Shown here: in pieces, positions 46,304 to 57,840 of the stretch
How the letters are laid out: every line of letters begins with the position of its first letter
How positions within the stretch are numbered: position 1 is the stretch's first letter
Assembly (NCBI GenBank): GCA_910589415.1
Contig: OU342633.1
Coordinates: 12,314,858 to 12,378,857 of the forward strand
From: Malachius bipustulatus
Lineage: Eukaryota; Arthropoda; Insecta; Coleoptera; Melyridae
Length of the DNA: 64,000 bases
Reading direction: 5' to 3'
The notes under the pieces: model-generated
The model's database searches: none
The model's input: the letters and a program-made list of their open reading frames with translations, nothing else
What the model was told of the DNA's origin: nothing
Program-made: the position numbers and the translations under genes

Positions 46304-47160
46304 ACCGGGTGGGCATTAATAAAGAATGGACAGCGGCCATATCTTGAGAAATATTGATCCTAGAGTTTCAAAATGAAAATTTTCCAAGCATAAGTGACTA
46401 TGCGAAATGCAATGAAAATATTTTCAAGATGGTCGCACTTCCGGAAATACCGGAAGTTGACACCTGCTTCGTTATTTTAACGGGGACACCCTTTATATTA
46501 TTGCATTTTTAAATTGCCTTTCAAAATCGAATACAGGTGGTTTTCACAATTGGAATTTATGTTGAGTAGTTTATGAGTTATAAACAAGTATAAATCGCAA
46601 TTTTCAATTTTCAAAGCATCTCACATTGAAAACGGCTCAAGATATTTAAAAACGGCTACATGTCCCTATCTCAACTTTTTACAAGGTATCCTACCATGTG
46701 GTTTAAATTTTTATACAGGGTGATGAAAAATCCGTTAATTTTCATCACCCTGTAGAAAAATCTAAAATACATAATAGAATACCTTGTAAAAAGTTAAGAT
46801 AGGGACATGTAAGCCGTTTTTAAATATCTTGAGCCGTTTTCAATGTGAGATGTTTTGAAAATTGAAAATTGCGATTTTCACTTGTTTATAACTCATAAAC
46901 TACTCAACCTAAATTCCAATTGTGAAAACCACCTGTATTCGATTTTGAAAGGCAATTTAAAAATACAATAATATAAAGAGTGTCCCCGTTAAAATAACGA
47001 AGCAGGCGTCAACTTCCGGTATTTCAGGAAGTGCGACCATCTTGAAAATATTTTCATTGCATTTCGCATAGTCACTTATGTCTGGAAAATTTTAATTTTG
47101 AAACTGTAGGATCAATATTTCCCAAGATATGGCCGCTGTCCACTCTTAAATGCCCACCCG
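46304..47160. repeat. Fold-back, ACCGGGTGGGCATTAA ends, CAGGGTG inner ends
   Basis: Left ACCGGGTGGGCA and right TGCCCACCCGGT. Arms of about 420 bp include CTTCCGG..ACCGGAAGTTGAC, GCTACATGTCCCTATCTC and, at the centre, CAGGGTGATGAAAAATCC with its mirror. Related to 4497-4980. Confidence 0.8.
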
Positions 47161-47215
47161 GTACAAACGAAAATTTTGGTTGGACAAACTTGAGCAAATT
47201 GCGGAAAAACGCTTA

Positions 47216-47689
47216 TAGTAGAGTGCAGAATAGGGTGAAGCGTGTCAACCTGTGGGCCCCTCAAAGCTGCGAGACCTGTGGCAAATGAAAGCTAATGCCA
47301 TTAATATCGCCCAGAAAAATCCGTGCAAAAGGACACTATCCAAAATGTTCGAGTTTTTTCTATAAATCGATAGTATAGAATTCAAACGATTAGCAGGTTT
47401 TAGTTTAATTGTGGTAATACAAATCTTGGTGATAAGACGCTCGTGTAGCGGTAAATTATTACGTCCAGTGACGTCACAAGCGGCGCCTTAACAAATAATA
47501 TTGGCCAAAAATAAGACGCCACTGAATTTTTTGTAATTTTTATATTTTTTTCGGATTAAGCAATTAAAAATATCCTTTTCTTGTCTGTTAAATTGTTTTA
47601 TTGCTTCGTTTTCGATCAATAAAAATAAAAACAATTTTACTGCATATCCATGGAAATAAAATCATTACCTAATCTTTGATATCTACAAT
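47216..47689. other. Spacer, nothing supported
   Basis: No ORF or clear repeat. Confidence 0.3.
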
Positions 47690-48075
47690 ATGATTTTGTT
47701 TCTTAGTGACTTTATTTCCATGGAGAAAATCAGAAAAAAACTTAACGGTTTTTCGCAGTTTTTCGAGGTTGCTTTGCTTTTTAGTTTTTACAGATAATGC
47801 TAATAAGATAATAACATCTCTGATATTTCTAAGTGAATTGCCAGAGTAATGTCATTCAATAAATTTTACTTTTTCTTCAATGGTGTAATAATTCATTTTT
47901 ATAAACAACATTTTCTTTAAAAACTAATACTTTGCCACTTAAAGTTTTAATGATCAATGAATTACTTTCGAACAATCAGTTATTGACAATTAATAATTTT
48001 TAGAATTATGTGTCAAAAGCAAAGCAGCCTTGAAAAACTACGAAAACCCGTTAAGTTTTTCCTGATTTTCTCGAA
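47690..48075. repeat. Fold-back, decayed
   Basis: GAAAATCAGAAAAAAACTTAACGG with GTTGCTTTGCTTT at the left is mirrored by AAAGCAAAGCAGCC and GTTAAGTTTTTCCTGATTTTC at the right. Confidence 0.6.
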
Positions 48076-48380
48076 AACGGATGAACCAAATAAAAATCCA
48101 ATTATAGAATAAGAAGCAGCTTTTTCCTTAAGAAGTTTTACATTTGACATTTTACTGTAAAATAATAATTAGGGGAGCCAATATTTACAATAGTTTATTT
48201 TAACATGGGAATTCACTATGTCCAGATATTCAAGAGACACAGTGTATAAAACATGGTAGTCATTGGAAAATTAATAGTTTCTTAGCTGGATTAAAGTACA
48301 TAAGGAGTTGTGTTTCTTTTGGGAAGAGCTATAGGGCATTAGAACCTATCGAGCGGGCGCTAGGTTGTGGACAGTTGCGT

Positions 48381-48667
48381 TATTGGTAACCCCGCTAGTT
48401 TCGGTATATGGGGAAGTGGCAACAGCGCTGGGACGACCAATGTACTATTTATGCCGATATACATATATAGATGGGCTAACCAAGGAGGAGAGCTCACATA
48501 AGGCCTAATTATATGTAAAAACTTTATTTACCCTAAATTTTTACCCCTCTAAGCGTCCTCTTCATAAAACAACCAATTGTTTTTTATTTCTTGTAAGTAT
48601 ACTCCTTTATACACGTTAGAAGTGCCGGGTGGACCAGCGACCCGTCCATATACCGGGCTGACCAATG
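48381..48667. repeat. Element D right box and word array
   Basis: TTGGTAACCCC 48383, TGGCAAC 48417-48423, GGGACGACCAATG 48430, GGGCTAACCAAGG 48473, CGGGTGGACCAGCG 48626 and CGGGCTGACCAATG 48654. Confidence 0.75.
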
Positions 48668-48683
48668 TACTATGAAACAATAA

Positions 48684-48698
48684 ATATATATATATATA
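48684..48698. repeat. TA-rich tract at the right boundary of element D
   Basis: Short TA run, also used as the target of the mariner-like copy starting at 48699. Confidence 0.7.
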
Positions 48699-49208
48699 CA
48701 GGGTGATTCATGAGTGACCTTACATAGACCAATGGTGATAAGCGGACTTCAAGGCGGGTCGAAAACCACAAAAGAAATTTTTTTTGTGTGATTGGTTAAG
48801 AAGTTACAGGGTGTTTTATGTCTCAGGTACAAAACTTTGATAGGCGATATTTCTGAAACGGCTGGAGATATTTTGTAGAAATTTACTAGGAATGGTGCAT
48901 TATGGAAACTCATCAAAACCGCATTCTGAGTTAATTAAAAATCCAGGACCGGACTTGAAAATTTTTGCCCCCATGGTCTTTGTTGAAAAAGTTAATTTTC
49001 TGACCGTGCTACTGAAAAACTGTCATCGAATTTGAAAAGATAAGAAAAAAACTCTATAGAAATCATTCCTCAATTTGAACGGCACACCCAAACCGTCTCG
49101 AAAAAAAAAGTCAAAGTAAAACTTCTCAGTAAATTATCGTTTTCGAGCAGACATATTTTACTTAATGTTCGTCTGAATTCCTTCAAATTTATTTTTTGAC
49201 TTGTTTCT
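48699..49208 (+). mobile_element. Truncated copy of the mariner-like left inverted repeat
   Basis: TA|CAGGGTGATTCATGAGTG onward is nearly identical to 32010-32522 for about 510 bp and stops at CTTGTTTCTGT, where Penelope-like sequence begins. The transposase and right repeat are absent. Confidence 0.85.
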
Positions 49209-49945
49209 GTACAGTAGGTTGTTAACTGTTTCTTTTTTGTTATGTCTATGATTTTAAGGTCAAATAATTTTTTAATATTTGATAGATAATTGAATATTTG
49301 AAATAATAACTTGATTAAAAAATTATTTGACCTTAAAATCATAGACATAACAAAAAAGAAACAGTTAACAACCTACTGTACAATACCTGCTAAATTTTAC
49401 GCTTTACCAAAAATCCACAAAAATCCAGTGTCCTTGAGACCGATCGTTTCCAGCATAAACACTCCCAACTCTTTAATTTCTCAACTCTTGACTGATATTT
49501 TGACTGCAGCATACAACACAGAAAATAGGTATTATATTAGGGATGCCTTTGAATTCTCACAAATAGCAAATGAGTTTCAGTTGCCTGAGGGTTATGTCTT
49601 GATAAGCTTAGATGTTGTTTCCCTTTTTACAAATATTCCATACCAACTAATAACGTGTTACAACTGTTTGTGTGAAGATTTTGTATGTCTTCGTTAATTA
49701 TTGCCACTCATGTCTCCTGCTGAGAGGGAATGTTCCCCGAGATTTTTGATTTTGTTGGATTTTAAATTGTAAACCTCACATTGGAGTAAGTTCATGCCAC
49801 CAACTGTTGACTTGTTGTGTTTATTGTCGTTTAATTAATTTTAGATCCCTGAAGAAGAGAATGATTGATTCTCGAAAGCTTGGAGAACAATAAAGAGTAC
49901 ACTCTAGCCTAGAAAATTTTAGTTGACAACGTCCCCAGTACTGAA
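49209..49945 (+). mobile_element. Penelope-like retroelement fragment with 5' inversion
   Basis: The frame ending at 49697 contains FYALPKIHKN, LRPIVSSINTP and LISLDVVSLFTNIP, which are diagnostic of Penelope-like reverse transcriptase; the catalytic YxDD part and GIY-YIG nuclease are missing. 49209-49300 is an inverse copy of 49312-49385, so the 5' end is a short fold-back of the same coding stretch, as seen in inverted/truncated target-primed insertions. After the frame the 3' region carries CCTGAAGAAG...CGAAAGCTTGG at 49848-49883, and related fragments lie at 18185 and 59107. Confidence 0.8.
49849..49877 (+). ncRNA. Hammerhead-like core in the Penelope-like 3' region
   Basis: CTGAAGA (49849-49855) fits CUGANGA. 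GAGAAT...ATTCTC gives a perfect six-pair stem II with a five-base loop, followed by GAAA (49874-49877). Penelope-like elements are known to carry minimal hammerhead motifs. I could not confirm stems I and III or the cleavage triplet, so ribozyme activity is only inferred. Confidence 0.4.
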
Positions 49946-49959
49946 CCCTTTTTGTGTTA

Positions 49960-49963
<4 letters not shown>

Positions 49964-50000
<37 letters not shown>
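49964..50000. repeat. (TA)n tract at the left boundary of element E
   Basis: About 36 bp of alternating TA. Confidence 0.9.
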
Positions 50001-50003
<3 letters not shown>

Positions 50004-50014
50004 CGGAAACGATA

Positions 50015-50378
50015 CAATCCTGAGCCTTCGATAGTAAAACTTAAGCACAAACCTGAACCACGTTGACGATCCTGAACCTGTATATTGGTTCAGGATTGTT
50101 TTCCCTTAATAACTGAATTTAAGTTTAAAATTCAGAAATTATATTATTATTCAAAATTAGAGGTGTCATCTGCCGACGAAACTAGCTAACTTTCATTTCA
50201 AAATCTCATTTGGAAGCCGAGAGAAACCTGTTTGAATGGTGGTTCAGGATTGGATGTATATAAGTTATTTTAGTTCAGCGATTTGCCGTTTTGGCACTAG
50301 GCGCAATTTCAAATATATACACAGTTTTCCATGTATATCACAGGATTATTGCAATTCTGATCCACACTATATGGCAAC
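50015..50378. repeat. Element E left word array and box
   Basis: CAATCCTGAGCC 50015, ACCTGAACCACG 50051, GATCCTGAACCTG 50068, then in reverse GGTTCAGGATTG 50087 and 50241. TGTATATAAG lies near 50254 and TGGCAAC at 50372-50378. Confidence 0.8.
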
Positions 50379-50540
50379 ATTGCTTACTCGTTTTTCTGCG
50401 AATTCTTCTCGTATCTTGTTAACAGAACATGCCTTACTACGTTACTACGATTATTAGTTGCAAGCAAGCGTGGGTTTGTTTGTTTTGAAGTCAGCAGTCA
50501 GATTCGTGGCGGTTGGCGAGTGTGCTCTAAGTATTTAAAA

Positions 50541-50601
50541 ATGTTTAATAATAAAGGACGTTGCAGATATATAGTTGATTTGTGTTTAAGAAAAGATGAA
50601 G
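50541..50601 (+). CDS. E gene exon 1 (predicted)
   Basis: ATG 50541 opens MFNNKGRCRYIVDLCLRKDE and ends GAAG|GTAAGT in phase 1 at 50601. The next acceptor (55402-55403) supplies AT, giving a GAT codon, so the join keeps frame. It begins 170 bp downstream of the element's TGGCAAC box. It resembles the first exon-like frame at 38090 in size, charge and phase. Assignment to this gene is inferred from phase and position; there is no transcript evidence. Confidence 0.5.
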
Positions 50602-53600
50602 GTAAGTAATAAAAAAAAATTCTAAACTAATCAAAACTAATGAAACTTTAACATCAAAATATTATACAATCACTTTCTGAATAATTATAGTCCTAATTTA
50701 CAAGTTAATATTAACAGAGAAACAGGGTGTCAAAATATAACTTTATTTTTTTATTGCACACAAACCACACAGGGTGTTTCAGTTTGTATGTTCCTAACTG
50801 CGGCAAACGGCAGAACACGCAAAAATAATTGTTTTTCTTTTATAAAAATTTGTTATACCTATAAGCTTTTTATTTTCGAGATACAGGTGTATACTCGGAA
50901 GAAAAAATCAATTTTATGAATATGTATCTTCTTTATAAAGGTGACTTATAGGAGGCTTAGTTTTTGTGATATTTTGATTTATTTCATGAAAAATAATAAT
51001 AAATATTCACAATAAATGCTCACACAATAAATACTCAAAATGATTTGCAGTTGTTAGGGGTTTCGGAAACAGAAACGCTAGTCTCCGATTGTCAAAGCCA
51101 CAACAGGAGAATGTTAATGGACCAATATTATTAAATGACGCCGCGTAATAACTTGTTTATATACAGGGTGATTCAAAATTGAGTGCAAAGATTTTGAGGG
51201 CGCATTTACCAGCCAAAAATAAGAAAATTTTTTGATACAATCATATGTCCTAACTTCCTTCGTTTTCTAGATACAGGGTGTAAAAGTTTTAAAAAATAGG
51301 GTTTTTATCAATTACTCAAAAAAATCTCTAGTCGACTTAAATAAATTTGGTAGGTTTATTTGTCGTCATAAGGGCCTTCCTTTTATGTTATGAAAAACTG
51401 CTTTTCTATTTTTAGGCTATGTTAAATTTTAAAAGAAATTAAGTAAATTAAATGAATTTCAAAAATCGATTAGAATTTATTACTTGTTTTAATAGGGCCA
51501 GGTACAGATTTTCATTTTTTTCTTCAAAACAAAGCTAGATACGAGTAAAGCTCAAGAGGCAAGAAAGTTACGTTATTTACCGTTAATTCTAAAAAAAATC
51601 AAATTGTCAAAAAAGCAGTGGCGTACCATAATTTTACCCCTAAGTATCTAGTAGGTGCCTCCTGAGACGCCACTGGAATTAATAAATTTATATTTTTCCC
51701 ATCAAAGGAAGGCACTTATCACCACAAATAGGCCCACAAAATTTTAATAAAATCAGCTGAAAGGTTTTTGAGTAATTGATAAAAAACGGATTTTTTAGTT
51801 AAACTTTTACACCCTGTATCTAGAAGACGAAGCAATTTAGGACATACAATTATATGAAAAAATTCCTTATTTTTGGCTGGTAGATACGCCCTTAAAATCT
51901 TTTCACTCAATTTTGAATCACCCTGTATAGTGTTAAGTACCTACCTATATATGTATTTAAAATATCATATCATTGAGAGTGTAGAATATCAGGTTCATTT
52001 CTTTCGTAAAGCTGTTGATCGAGTCCAATAAGCTACTAAATCATTGATAAAGGTGACAAAAGCTAAACCAACCAACATTAGCCGAAACTGGCAATATCTT
52101 ATGAGCTAATAAAAGCTAAGTCAAAATTGACAATCAATGTATAAATAATTTTTATTGACTAAATAACGCCGGTGAGCGTATAATTATGTGACATTGACCT
52201 ATAAACGTCGGCGAGCGTATTGTAACAAGTTATTTGATTTGCACAAACTGGCAACACTTATTATATGTCAGGAAATCTGACAAATTATAATAAAACAATC
52301 AAACGAAATAAATTAATAATTCAATCAAAATAAACGAGATTAGCCTAAAAGTGTGAAAATGAAAATGACTAAATACCAAATTAATCCGAAAGCCATTTAT
52401 AAAAAAAATGAGCCATAAAGTTTATTAAATCAGTAACAACCAAATTTTATATGCAGTCATCAACATAAATATGTTCATGAGCAAGCTTATCTATTTCAGA
52501 ATGTGTACTTACAACGAAATGAAACTTTTATAAAATTTCTAAACATCCAGAAATAGACAAAGTAATTTAAATTGAGAGTCCAAGTTGGAAGCTGAAAATT
52601 GTTTTTCTTTAATTAAGGGTATAATAAGCACATGCATATAAAGATTTAGGTACTGTCTAATTTCGTATTTCTCTAGAAACTGAGGACAAATGGTAAAGGC
52701 CATAATACCACAAGGGTCTCCAGATCAAGGGATAAATCGAACCAATCCGAAGATTCAGATGAATTATTTTTATAAGTAAAGCCTAATGTACCGCGAGAAC
52801 TCATTGAAAATTTCATATAAGATCTAGCAAATCACAGTTAACAGGAAAATTAGTACATTTCTGAAAGAATAGCAAATTGTAAATTTCTGATTAACAATAA
52901 AAGTCAAAACTGTGAATAGTTATCAAAGAAATATTAATTTAGTCTAATCGAATAATATGAGCTGACAATTAAATAATTAAGCTAATAAATTAAAACATAA
53001 ATTCCAATCGAACCAGATTTTTAAATAAATGAAACTGTTAATTGCTGTAAAATAGTGTAGACCCAGAAATTATTTAATTGTGTTAAAATATAATTTCATA
53101 AAGACTAGATGAATAACTGTTGCTGTTGTAAAAATTCCGTTCCTTCCATAATAAAACAATCCAATTCTCGAGGCAAGAGATATTTTGTGTGTTATAATAT
53201 TTTAGACGATTTATGAATCTTATTGAATGATTTCACAAGTGCGTAATACGCCGCAGCCCTGAAAAAGGATGCTCCTCAGGAATGTTTATTGAACTATAAT
53301 AATACGATACAATACCGTCTACATTCTTGGGTGTGTAAATAACTAGACTGACGAAATATCGACGGAAGGAAATTTATTTGAATTATAATAAAAAACTGAG
53401 ATCTTTATTTTGCTCCAATACAAGCTATCTTTCTATTTATAATTTACCAACTGTTTCATTAAGCCCAATTGAATCAAGACTGGGATTCTGTCTAATAAAA
53501 TGCAAAAGCATTTTAGCTACAAACAAAGGCATTCTTGGAATGAATAGATTCAGGAGAATAAATCAAACCATCTAATTATTATTTATACAAGGAGCGTACA

Positions 53601-55403
53601 CAAAGTTTTATACATCTGAAATAAACTTATGTATGACTATTAATAAATAAATGGCGATCAAGTTACTGGAATAATTTGAAAGAGTAGATAAGTTCATTCT
53701 CAATCAAGGACTTAGTCAGCAAAATAGAATAAAATCAAGTTATCGCCATATAAAGGCAGAAACTTAGATAAATGAGTTCTCTAGGTGACAAAGGTACAAA
53801 CAGGGAATAGGCAAACTCAAACAAAAGATTCGTATATGAACGAATTCTCTTAGTTAAAATGTTTTGTAAATAATTAAGCCCAGAAACGATTCTACAAGGT
53901 GAAGGACCCTCTTTTTTGAATTAAATAGCATTAAGGCGAATTGTAAGTAATACCAACTGGATGTAAAATGTATAAAACTGATAATATTGCCAACACCTTG
54001 CTAGACAATGTAAATGTTCAAATAAATGAGGGCTAAGGAAAATTATTTTGTCTCATTGGTATCGTATCTCCTCCCATACAAAATTTTCCATCGTTCCGGA
54101 CTAAGAGACCAACCACAGAAATCAGGGAATCACAGGGATATTTAACACAATCTGCAGGGACCCAGGTAAGCACCGTAACAACTTTATGAAAAAAGTAAAA
54201 TTATTTTCACGTGTTCTGGCGTTTGACGGAGGTATAAACACATGCAAATAGTGTATTTTTTTTATTAAAAATACACTAATTGAAACACCATTGTATATTT
54301 TATTCACAATAATTTGCCTGTAAGAAACAAAGCCAAATGTGATACGAAGTATTTAGTTTTAGTGATTGCAGGCAGCCCTCATTCGAGTCGGTCGCTGTTT
54401 GCCAAGCCATGGTTTTTTAAGTTTTTTTTTTCACAAACTCAAATATAGGGTCACAATTCCCATAATCTAAAATTATCTTGGAATATGCAGAGTGCCTCAT
54501 ATGAGAGTGATATATCAAAGTTATGTTTTTTTAATGAATTCTCTTATGTTATTCACATTTTAGTTCTCTGAGAAGTAAAAATAAGACTGTTTTTTTTTAC
54601 AGAGAGATTTTGAATTGATAAGTTTGAGAGTTATAAACAACTCAAAATTGTCTATCCAACCTTTATAAGCTACTTATAGGTATTTATGAAAACGGATCAA
54701 GCTTTTTGTAAAACAACTTTATACAATAATACAGGGTATCAGGGTATTAATTACGTATGGGGTCAAAATTCAGGGGGTTATTCTTTGAGTGATTATAAGA
54801 CAAAAACTATATAAATATAGGTGTCCATAAATTAATATTTTCCAAGATACAGAGCGTTACACTTTTATTAAAAAATCGTCTTTTTCGAAAATATTATCTT
54901 AAAATATATTTTGGTACCCAATATTGTTACATTAGGTTAAATTAGGTAGTTTCATTTGCTTTAGTAAGGGGGCTATTTTAAAAACATCTTTCAAAAAGGT
55001 ACACGAATGTTTTTTTTCAGTTTAAACAATAATTACAAGTATACAACTTTTTTGTCTATAAATTGATTTCGTGTCTTGCTTCGTTTTTAAAGTAAAACCT
55101 CTTGATAGCATATGTCCCCCAAGAACAGTACAAAACTATGAAACTAGCAATAACTGGGATGTACCTGCTAATTTTTTGCGTATCAATAGTCTTTTACTCT
55201 ATTCCTGTCCATAGAACGTGTTATAAAAATAGTTGCAAACGACTAAAAAAATGCTGTTCTTTTAAAAAAAAATTGTGTTCATGGACATAAAATAAAATGG
55301 CTCTTATTATTTGTTTAAAAAAAAAGCAAGATACGAAACAAATTTAATAGTAAAAAAACTTTTGAAACACTTATACATATTTTAACTAGCGCATCATTTC
55401 TAG
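50602..55403 (+). other. E gene intron 1
   Basis: About 4.8 kb. It holds the fold-back 51164-51925. 51926-54420 is AT-rich with no gene or inverted repeat that I can support (the small frames at 53378 and 54122 have no family features). 54420-54735 is a decayed copy of the 11520-11800 fold-back arm, and 54736-55000 resembles the CAGGGTG sequence at 17165. A TGGCAAC word also occurs at about 52246, outside any word array. Confidence 0.5.
51164..51925. repeat. Fold-back, CAGGGTGATTCAAAATTGAG ends
   Basis: TA|CAGGGTGATTCAAAATTGAG at 51164, mirrored by CTCAATTTTGAATCACCCTG|TA ending 51925. Arms of about 170 bp or more, with inner CAGGGTGTAAAAGTT mirrored. Confidence 0.8.
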
Positions 55404-55628
55404 ATGAAAAAACAACAGAAAAAACAAACTTTTTGTCACCAGTTTCAGAAATACAGGTACATGAAGATGCCCTTTTAGGTGCGAAGTCAGAATTCTCATC
55501 GTCAAAACTCCCTCCTAAAGATGAGCGAAATGCAAAAGAGAAAATTGATAAAGGGGAAAACGGAACGAAGCAACTTGTGGGTAATGCAAGGTCTGATCAT
55601 GTCACAGATGATACGCGCTTAACGAAAG
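55404..55628 (+). CDS. E gene exon 2, first of three duplicated acidic exons
   Basis: Acceptor TTTCTAG at 55397-55403, donor AAAG|GTAAGT after 55628. Two bases complete the previous codon and one is left over (class 1-1). Translation begins EKTTEKTNFLSPVSE and continues SEFSSSKLPPKDERNAKEK to end DDTRLTK. It aligns with exon 3 over SEFSSS..P.K..ENAK, GENG..Q and DH..DD.RLTK. Confidence 0.65.
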
Positions 55629-55671
55629 GTAAGTAATTAAATTTTTATTAATAATATCGATGATGTAAACA

Positions 55672-57340
55672 ATATGTCCGGAAAGTCACGGACCAAAGCT
55701 CGGCTAAAGACTTCCGATATCCAATTAGAGCTAATGTTCCTTAATTGGAGGTACAAATGAAGAGGGGAGATTCCTTAAGTAATTAAAAAAAAAGTCCAAT
55801 AAACATGGGGTCGCAAACGTTTCGTTTTCGAGATACAGGGTGTTAAAGTTTGAATTTTTTTCAAGTTTTTTTTCTCGAAATCGGTAACAGATACGACAAA
55901 ACTATAGGAGACCATAAAGTTTAGTATAACAAAAAAGCTTTTTTTACATTTTTTCAAATTAACAGTGGATCACAAAAAAAATTATAGAGGAAAACAGGGG
56001 ACAGTGTTCCAGAAAAAATATCACCCTGTAGATTTGCTATCGAAATTCGCATGTCACATTATGGTGTCATGTCATGTACAACTCTCAATTGTAATATCTG
56101 TGCCTAATTTCAATTGAATATCTTGTGAAGTGTAGATACTATGAGAAAAAAACTTTAAAAAATTCAATTTTTAACACCCTGTATCTCGAAAACGAAACGT
56201 TTCCGACCCCATGTTTATTGGACTTTTTTTCTTAAAATTACTTAAAATTACTTAAGGAATCTTCCTTCTTCATTTGTACTTCCAATTAAAGAACACCCAT
56301 CTATCTAAAAGTGGCTCTTTGAAAAGTTAAGGTCCCTCATAGATGAAAATTTTAGATTTAACGTTGTGCACATTTCACTAACCCAAATGGCGATCAAGCT
56401 GAAAATTGATACACATCAACTCCAAAGAACGACAGACGATATAAGCGTATTTGTTTTGCATCATAATATTATAGAGGGCGCTGTCGGCAGATTTTTTTAT
56501 GTTGTTCATATCTTAATTAATATTTTTGTTAGATACTCTGGGTGAACGCTTGATGAAACATACGTCATCATTTTGTCTTTTTACATAAAAAGGGTATCTT
56601 TACTTGATGTCGATAAAATGTATCGCTTTCGAAGACGTGCCATGAATGTTATTCAGTCATCATCTGTCGCAGGGATAAAATAGTAATAAAAAAAAAATGC
56701 AATTTTTTGCAAAGGATTTTCAAAATAGTCACTCAAAAAGTGAGAAAATTTATGAAATTAAAAATAATGTTTTCCCTTTTAGAGAGAATCTAGGCGAACG
56801 TTGTCAGAAGAGCATTGAAAGCTAATGGTGGCCATTTTGAGAATCTTTTGCAAACAAAATATGATGTTTACTAAAAATTTCGTTTTTATTGCTATGACAG
56901 AAGGTAACTGAATAAAGTTACTTGAAAACGTTATACATATTTGCCCGTGGTGAAGTGAATAGCGCGTTGGTCCGCCGTGCCGATACATCTTGGTTCGAAA
57001 CTCACCAGCAGCCGATAACTATATAGTTGTGCTTCTCAAGGCAAGATCGGGATCCACCTATAATCTGTGTGGAACTGATAGCTCGCGCACCGCAGTCATA
57101 TAATATATGTGATTTAATAGTCTAATAAGTCTACAACAGATATGCGGGTATGGCACTTTAAGACACAACGTTAAATTAAAAATTTTCATCTTTGAGGCGC
57201 CACAACTATTTTTAAGGAGTCACTTTTGTACATAGGTACTTAAATATGTATGGCTTAACTTTAACACTGTAACATGAGGTCGGAAAGCTGTACCTCTAGT
57301 TATGCGTTCGTCGAATACTTTCCGGACAGACTGCATATGT
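55672..57340. mobile_element. Element with TGTCCGGAAAGT ends in E intron 2
   Basis: ATGTCCGGAAAGTCACGGAC at 55674 is mirrored by ATACTTTCCGGACAG at 57318-57333. Inside, an inner fold-back at 55725-56300 pairs GTTTCGTTTTCGAGATACAG with its mirror. The SINE at 56945 lies in it. No transposase seen, so non-autonomous. Confidence 0.65.
56945..57105 (+). mobile_element. tRNA-derived SINE
   Basis: An A-box-like TGGTGAAGTGA at 56948-56958 and a B-box GGTTCGAAACT at 56992-57002, 44 bp apart, followed by a GC-richer body (AAGGCAAGATCGGGATCC) and an ATATA-rich end. The internal RNA polymerase III promoter is intact in outline. The body does not read as a functional tRNA gene. Confidence 0.6.
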
Positions 57341-57450
57341 ATCTATAAAATACCTAAAATAAAACCACAAAATAAAGCAAAAATTTGATGGTAAAAATTT
57401 TTAGTTGTCGATTAGCTATAAAATATTATCTGTTATTGTATAATTTTTAG

Positions 57451-57705
57451 ATGAGAAAACACCTAGCTATGGTTCACTTTGCTCGAACAAACCCACCATT
57501 TTATTACCACCTGATAAAATAAATTTAATTGAAGATTGGATTCTGAGTGTGGAGTCAGAATTCTCATCTTCACTGTTTCCTTCTAAGACTGACGAAAATG
57601 CAAAAGGAGAAAACGTAAGTGGGGAAAACGGAAAGGAGCAACATTCTTTTGGTGATGTAAGGTCTGCAAGCGATCACATGGCGGATGATTTGCGTTTAAC
57701 TAAAG
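57451..57705 (+). CDS. E gene exon 3, second duplicated exon
   Basis: Acceptor TAATTTTTAG ends at 57450, donor AAAG|GTAAGA after 57705, class 1-1. Translation starts EKTPSYGSLCSNKPTILLPP, then KINLIEDWILSVESEFSSS, and ends DDLRLTK. The first 36 residues match exon 4, the rest matches exon 2, so exon 3 bridges the family. The 60 bp of intron before the acceptor are nearly identical to those before exon 4. Confidence 0.7.
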
Positions 57706-57840
57706 GTAAGAAATTATATCTTGTATTCGTAAGGTATATTGTATATTGTATAAAATGAACACGGCAAAATAAAACAACGAATTGGTAAAAAATATTCGTA
57801 GTCGATTAGCTATAAAATATTGTTATTGCATAATTTTTAG

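Larger units (their letters stand above)
44150..47215. repeat. Outer inverted repeat enclosing other repeats
   Basis: 44220-44395 (GTTTGTCCAACCAAAATTTT, AATTTTCAAACGGGATAGG, TTTTCGTTCGTCTACCCC) is mirrored partly at 46150-46245 (GGGGGAACGAACGAAAATTA, CTATCCTGTTTGAAAATTAA) and partly at 47165-47200 (AAAATTTTGGTTGGACAAAC). The second half of the arm is displaced by the fold-back inserted at 46304-47160. Confidence 0.6.
40981..48683 (+). mobile_element. Element D: TA-bounded element, TTGGTnAGCCCG words
   Basis: Bounded by TA tracts 40965-40980 and 48684-48698. Left and right clusters match each other (CGGGCTCACCAAG; CGGGCTGACCAATG) and differ from C in the TTGG/TTGT position. TGGCAAC lies at 41316 (335 bp in) and 48417 (266 bp from the right). 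The interior holds fold-backs and a broken acidic first exon at 43624. Confidence 0.65.

Noticed and set aside
55102..55290. 62-codon ORF with a hydrophobic start, possible secreted peptide upstream of E exon 2
   Set aside because: It lies in intron 1, has no splice-compatible link to exon 2 and ends in low-complexity KKK/CCS sequence. Exon 1 at 50541 fits by phase.
56945..57105. Functional tRNA gene
   Set aside because: A- and B-box are present, but the sequence does not give a proper cloverleaf or acceptor pairing by eye; a SINE fits better.
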